DNA of 64,000 nt. Origin: Pseudescherichia sp031998825. Its GTDB lineage: Bacteria; Pseudomonadota; Gammaproteobacteria; Enterobacterales; Enterobacteriaceae. The stretch spans positions 1 to 64,000 of the forward strand of contig NZ_DAMACX010000012.1 in assembly GCF_031998825.1 (NCBI RefSeq), in the 5' to 3' direction. The position numbers were made by a program, and so were the translations under genes. The notes below the pieces were generated by a model, which was not told the origin of the DNA, did not search any database, and saw nothing but the letters and a program-made list of their open reading frames with translations. Numbering within the stretch: position 1 is the first letter of the stretch; each line of letters opens with the position of its first letter. This document shows, piece after piece, positions 62,075 to 64,000 of this stretch.

Positions 62075-62104
62075 AAACGGCTCCTGTTTCAGGGGCCGTT
62101 TTAC
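62075..62104 (+). terminator. bamB intrinsic terminator
   Basis: AAAACGGCTCCTG-TTT-CAGGGGCCGTTTT, a 13-pair stem with one G-U, ending in TTTT, 24 bases after the bamB stop. Confidence 0.88.
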
Positions 62105-62181
62105 TGTTTTTAATTTTTACTGATTTACCAGCGGCGCGAATTGGCGGCGTTGACAATGATTTTTTGAATGAGGCTTTAAAC

Positions 62182-63666
62182 ATGATTCCTGTGGTCGCGC
62201 TTGTCGGACGCCCGAACGTTGGCAAATCCACCCTTTTTAACCGCTTAACGCGTACTCGTGATGCGCTGGTAGCGGACTTCCCGGGGCTGACGCGCGACCG
62301 TAAGTACGGTCGGGCTGAAGTCGAGGGTCGCGAGTTTATCTGTATCGATACCGGCGGTATTGACGGTACGGAAGACGGCGTTGAAACCCGCATGGCCGAG
62401 CAGTCTCTGCTGGCGATTGAAGAGGCAGACGTGGTGCTGTTTATGGTGGATGCCCGTGCTGGCCTGATGCCAGCCGATGAAGCCATTGCCAAGCACCTGC
62501 GCTCGCGTGAGAAACCGACCTTCCTGGTCGCCAACAAAACCGACGGCCTCGATCCCGATCAGGCAGTCCTTGATTTCTACTCCCTCGGTCTGGGCGAGAT
62601 CCACCCGATTGCCGCCTCTCACGGGCGCGGCGTGACCAGCCTGCTGGAGCACGTGCTGGTACCGTGGATGCAGGAAATCGATCCGCGTGAAGAGGAAGAG
62701 GTGGACGAAGACGCGGCCTACTGGGCGCAGTTCGAAGCCGAGCAGAACGGTGAAGAAGTTGAAGAGCCGGAAGATGACTTTAACCCGCTGGATCTGCCGA
62801 TCAAGCTGGCTATCGTTGGTCGTCCTAACGTCGGTAAATCTACCCTGACCAACCGCATTCTTGGTGAAGATCGCGTGGTGGTGTACGACATGCCGGGCAC
62901 CACCCGCGACAGCATCTACATCCCGATGCAGCGCGACGAGCGCGAATACGTGCTGATTGATACCGCAGGCGTGCGTAAGCGCGGCAAGATCACCGATACC
63001 GTAGAGAAGTTCTCGGTAATCAAAACCCTGCAGGCGATTGAAGACGCCAACGTGGTGATGCTGGTGATCGACGCCCGGGAAGGCATCTCCGATCAGGATC
63101 TCTCCCTGCTGGGCTTTATCCTCAACAGTGGCCGCTCGCTGGTCATCGTCGTTAACAAGTGGGACGGTCTGAGCAATGAAGTGAGAGAGCAGGTTAAAGA
63201 GACCCTCGATTTCCGTCTGGGCTTCATCGACTTTGCTCGCGTGCACTTTATCTCTGCCCTGCACGGCAGCGGCGTCGGTAACCTGTTTGAATCCGTGCGT
63301 GAAGCTTACGACAGCTCGACCCGCCGCCAGAGCACCGCGATGCTGACCCGCATCATGAACATGGCTGCGGAAGATCACCAGCCGCCGCTGGTACGTGGTC
63401 GCCGTGTGAAGCTGAAATACGCCCACGCCGGTGGTTACAACCCGCCAATCGTGGTGATCCACGGCAACCAGGTGAAAGACCTGCCGGACTCCTACAAGCG
63501 CTACCTGATGAACTACTTCCGCAAATCGCTGGACGTCATGGGTACGCCGATCCGTATCCAGTTCAAAGAGGGGGATAACCCGTTCGCTAACAAGCGCAAC
63601 ACCCTGACCCCGAACCAGATGCGTAAGCGTAAGCGTTTGATCAAGCATATTAAGAAAGGCAAGTAA
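62182..63666 (+). CDS. der: GTPase Der (EngA)
   Basis: Essential double GTPase for 50S subunit assembly. First G domain: VALVGRPNVGKST (residues 5-17), DTGG, NKTD. Second: AIVGRPNVGKST near residue 210, DTAG, NKWD. An acidic linker (EEEEVDEDAAYW) joins them, and a C-terminal KH-like domain is followed by a basic tail (KRKRLIKHIKKGK). ATG 62182 gives 494 residues; an upstream ATG at 62164 adds six residues without support. Confidence 0.98.
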   Translation: MIPVVALVGRPNVGKSTLFNRLTRTRDALVADFPGLTRDRKYGRAEVEGREFICIDTGGIDGTEDGVETRMAEQSLLAIEEADVVLFMVDARAGLMPADEAIAKHLRSREKPTFLVANKTDGLDPDQAVLDFYSLGLGEIHPIAASHGRGVTSLLEHVLVPWMQEIDPREEEEVDEDAAYWAQFEAEQNGEEVEEPEDDFNPLDLPIKLAIVGRPNVGKSTLTNRILGEDRVVVYDMPGTTRDSIYIPMQRDEREYVLIDTAGVRKRGKITDTVEKFSVIKTLQAIEDANVVMLVIDAREGISDQDLSLLGFILNSGRSLVIVVNKWDGLSNEVREQVKETLDFRLGFIDFARVHFISALHGSGVGNLFESVREAYDSSTRRQSTAMLTRIMNMAAEDHQPPLVRGRRVKLKYAHAGGYNPPIVVIHGNQVKDLPDSYKRYLMNYFRKSLDVMGTPIRIQFKEGDNPFANKRNTLTPNQMRKRKRLIKHIKKGK

Positions 63667-63693
63667 CAGGCCTGAGCGTAACGCTATCTTTAA

Positions 63694-63722
63694 GCCCGCA
63701 TATTGCGGGCTTTTTTATTTTT
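63694..63722 (+). terminator. der intrinsic terminator
   Basis: GCCCGCA-TAT-TGCGGGC followed by TTTTTTATTTTT: a strong terminator 27 bases after der. It isolates der from the gene at the right edge. Confidence 0.95.
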
Positions 63723-63820
63723 CGGCCTGGCTCGCAGATAAAGGTTTTGGGTGGTGAGATAGCACTGTTTCACTCGCGATATTTTTGCGAGTATGCGATC
63801 GTTGCAGCTAATAACTATGT

Positions 63821-63832
63821 GTCATCAATGAC
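63821..63832. promoter_or_regulatory. Inverted repeat upstream of the Panacea-like gene
   Basis: GTCATCAATGAC is a perfect 5-base inverted repeat around CA, 20 bases before the ATG. A second hairpin, ACTCGC ... GCGAGT, lies at about 63772-63792. Autoregulation by the antitoxin-like product is possible. Confidence 0.35.
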
Positions 63833-63852
63833 TTACAAAAGGAGATGCAATC

Positions 63853-64000
63853 ATGGCGGTGACAACCCTAAACAGTGTAGCGGACTATCTGCTGTGCTTT
63901 GCTCAAGAGCACGGAGATGTCATAACGCCGCTTAAGCTGCAGAAAATGGTTTACTATGCCGATGCCTGGTACATGGCTTTGAACGATGGGGCTGAATTAG
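63853..64000 (+). CDS. DUF4065 / Panacea-domain protein, partial (SocA/GepA-like)
   Basis: The frame runs off the window end after 49 codons. The start is ATG with an AAGGAG site 7 bases upstream. The visible residues (SVADYLLCFAQEHGDVITPLKLQKMVYYADAWYMAL) match the N-terminus of the DUF4065 or Panacea domain, whose hallmark is TPLKLQKLLYYAqaw. Members act as antitoxins or proteolytic adaptors (SocA) or occur in phages (GepA). Its partner would lie beyond the window. In E. coli K-12 der is followed by yfgJ/yfgI instead, so this is probably an insertion. Confidence 0.8.
   Translation, partial: MAVTTLNSVADYLLCFAQEHGDVITPLKLQKMVYYADAWYMALNDGAEL

Noticed and set aside
62245..63648. 467-codon open frame antisense to der
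   Set aside because: Shadow of the der coding frame; composition resembles translated antisense (many His, Val, Gln) and no start signal is seen.
63747..63935. 62-codon frame overlapping the Panacea gene start
   Set aside because: Out of frame with the recognisable Panacea domain and without a ribosome site.
1..64000. CRISPR arrays, rRNA or tRNA genes, insertion sequences
   Set aside because: I saw no spaced direct-repeat array, no clover-leaf or rRNA signature and no transposase gene in the window; the short repeats found are REP units and operator-like elements.

Overview
The window is a stretch of chromosome from a member of the Enterobacteriaceae. Almost every protein is close in length and sequence to its E. 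coli K-12 counterpart (rnc-era-recO-pdxJ-acpS, tadA, purL, glrK-yfhG-glrR, glnB, hmp, glyA, suhB, trmJ, the whole isc operon, sseA/sseB, ndk, rlmN, rodZ, ispG, hisS, yfgM, bamB, der). Gene order is the E. coli 57-min backbone, but the accessory loci fit the Enterobacter/Klebsiella/Kosakonia group better than Escherichia. The species cannot be fixed from the sequence alone. Layout: 0-3.5 kb holds the rnc operon. 3.5-7.1 kb has yfhL and a RpiR-type regulator (yfhH), divergent from a murQ/murP-like N-acetylmuramic acid pair that E. coli lacks at this spot. 7.1-18.4 kb carries pgpC, tadA, mltF, purL, the small RNA glmY with its GlrR and sigma-54 control sites, the glrK-yfhG-glrR two-component operon and glnB. 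18.5-21.2 kb has divergent hmp and glyA with NsrR and PurR sites. From 21.3 to 28.1 kb, where E. coli K-12 carries yph and hca genes, there is a six-gene operon: sugar-binding protein, ABC ATPase, two permeases, a D-ribulokinase-like FGGY kinase and a KpsF/GutQ-like SIS isomerase. hcaT, csiE and a DUF1007/NicO metal-transport pair follow. 32.7-42.3 kb is suhB, trmJ, iscRSUA-hscBA-fdx-iscX, pepB and sseB. At 42.3-47 kb sseA is embedded in an alpha-glucoside locus (RpiR regulator, GH4 6-phospho-glucosidase, PTS EIICB). 47.2-54.5 kb is the alpha-2-macroglobulin gene yfhM and a broken pbpC. The rest is ndk to der, and the last 148 bases start a DUF4065/Panacea-type gene not expected after der in E. 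coli. Working together: the isc block builds and inserts Fe-S clusters used by several local products (IscR, Fdx, YfhL, RlmN, IspG). GlrK/GlrR drives glmY, an indirect activator of glmS, next to a second amino-sugar function (MurQ/MurP). BamB, RodZ, MltF, PbpC and YfhM form an envelope theme. The three sugar loci (MurNAc, pentulose, alpha-glucoside) are the variable part of the window. The most notable observations are a 20-base deletion in pbpC that removes the transpeptidase SxxK active site, the partial Panacea gene at the right edge, the undescribed pentulose operon with its palindromic operator candidate, and paired operator candidates in front of murQ and of the alpha-glucoside operon.
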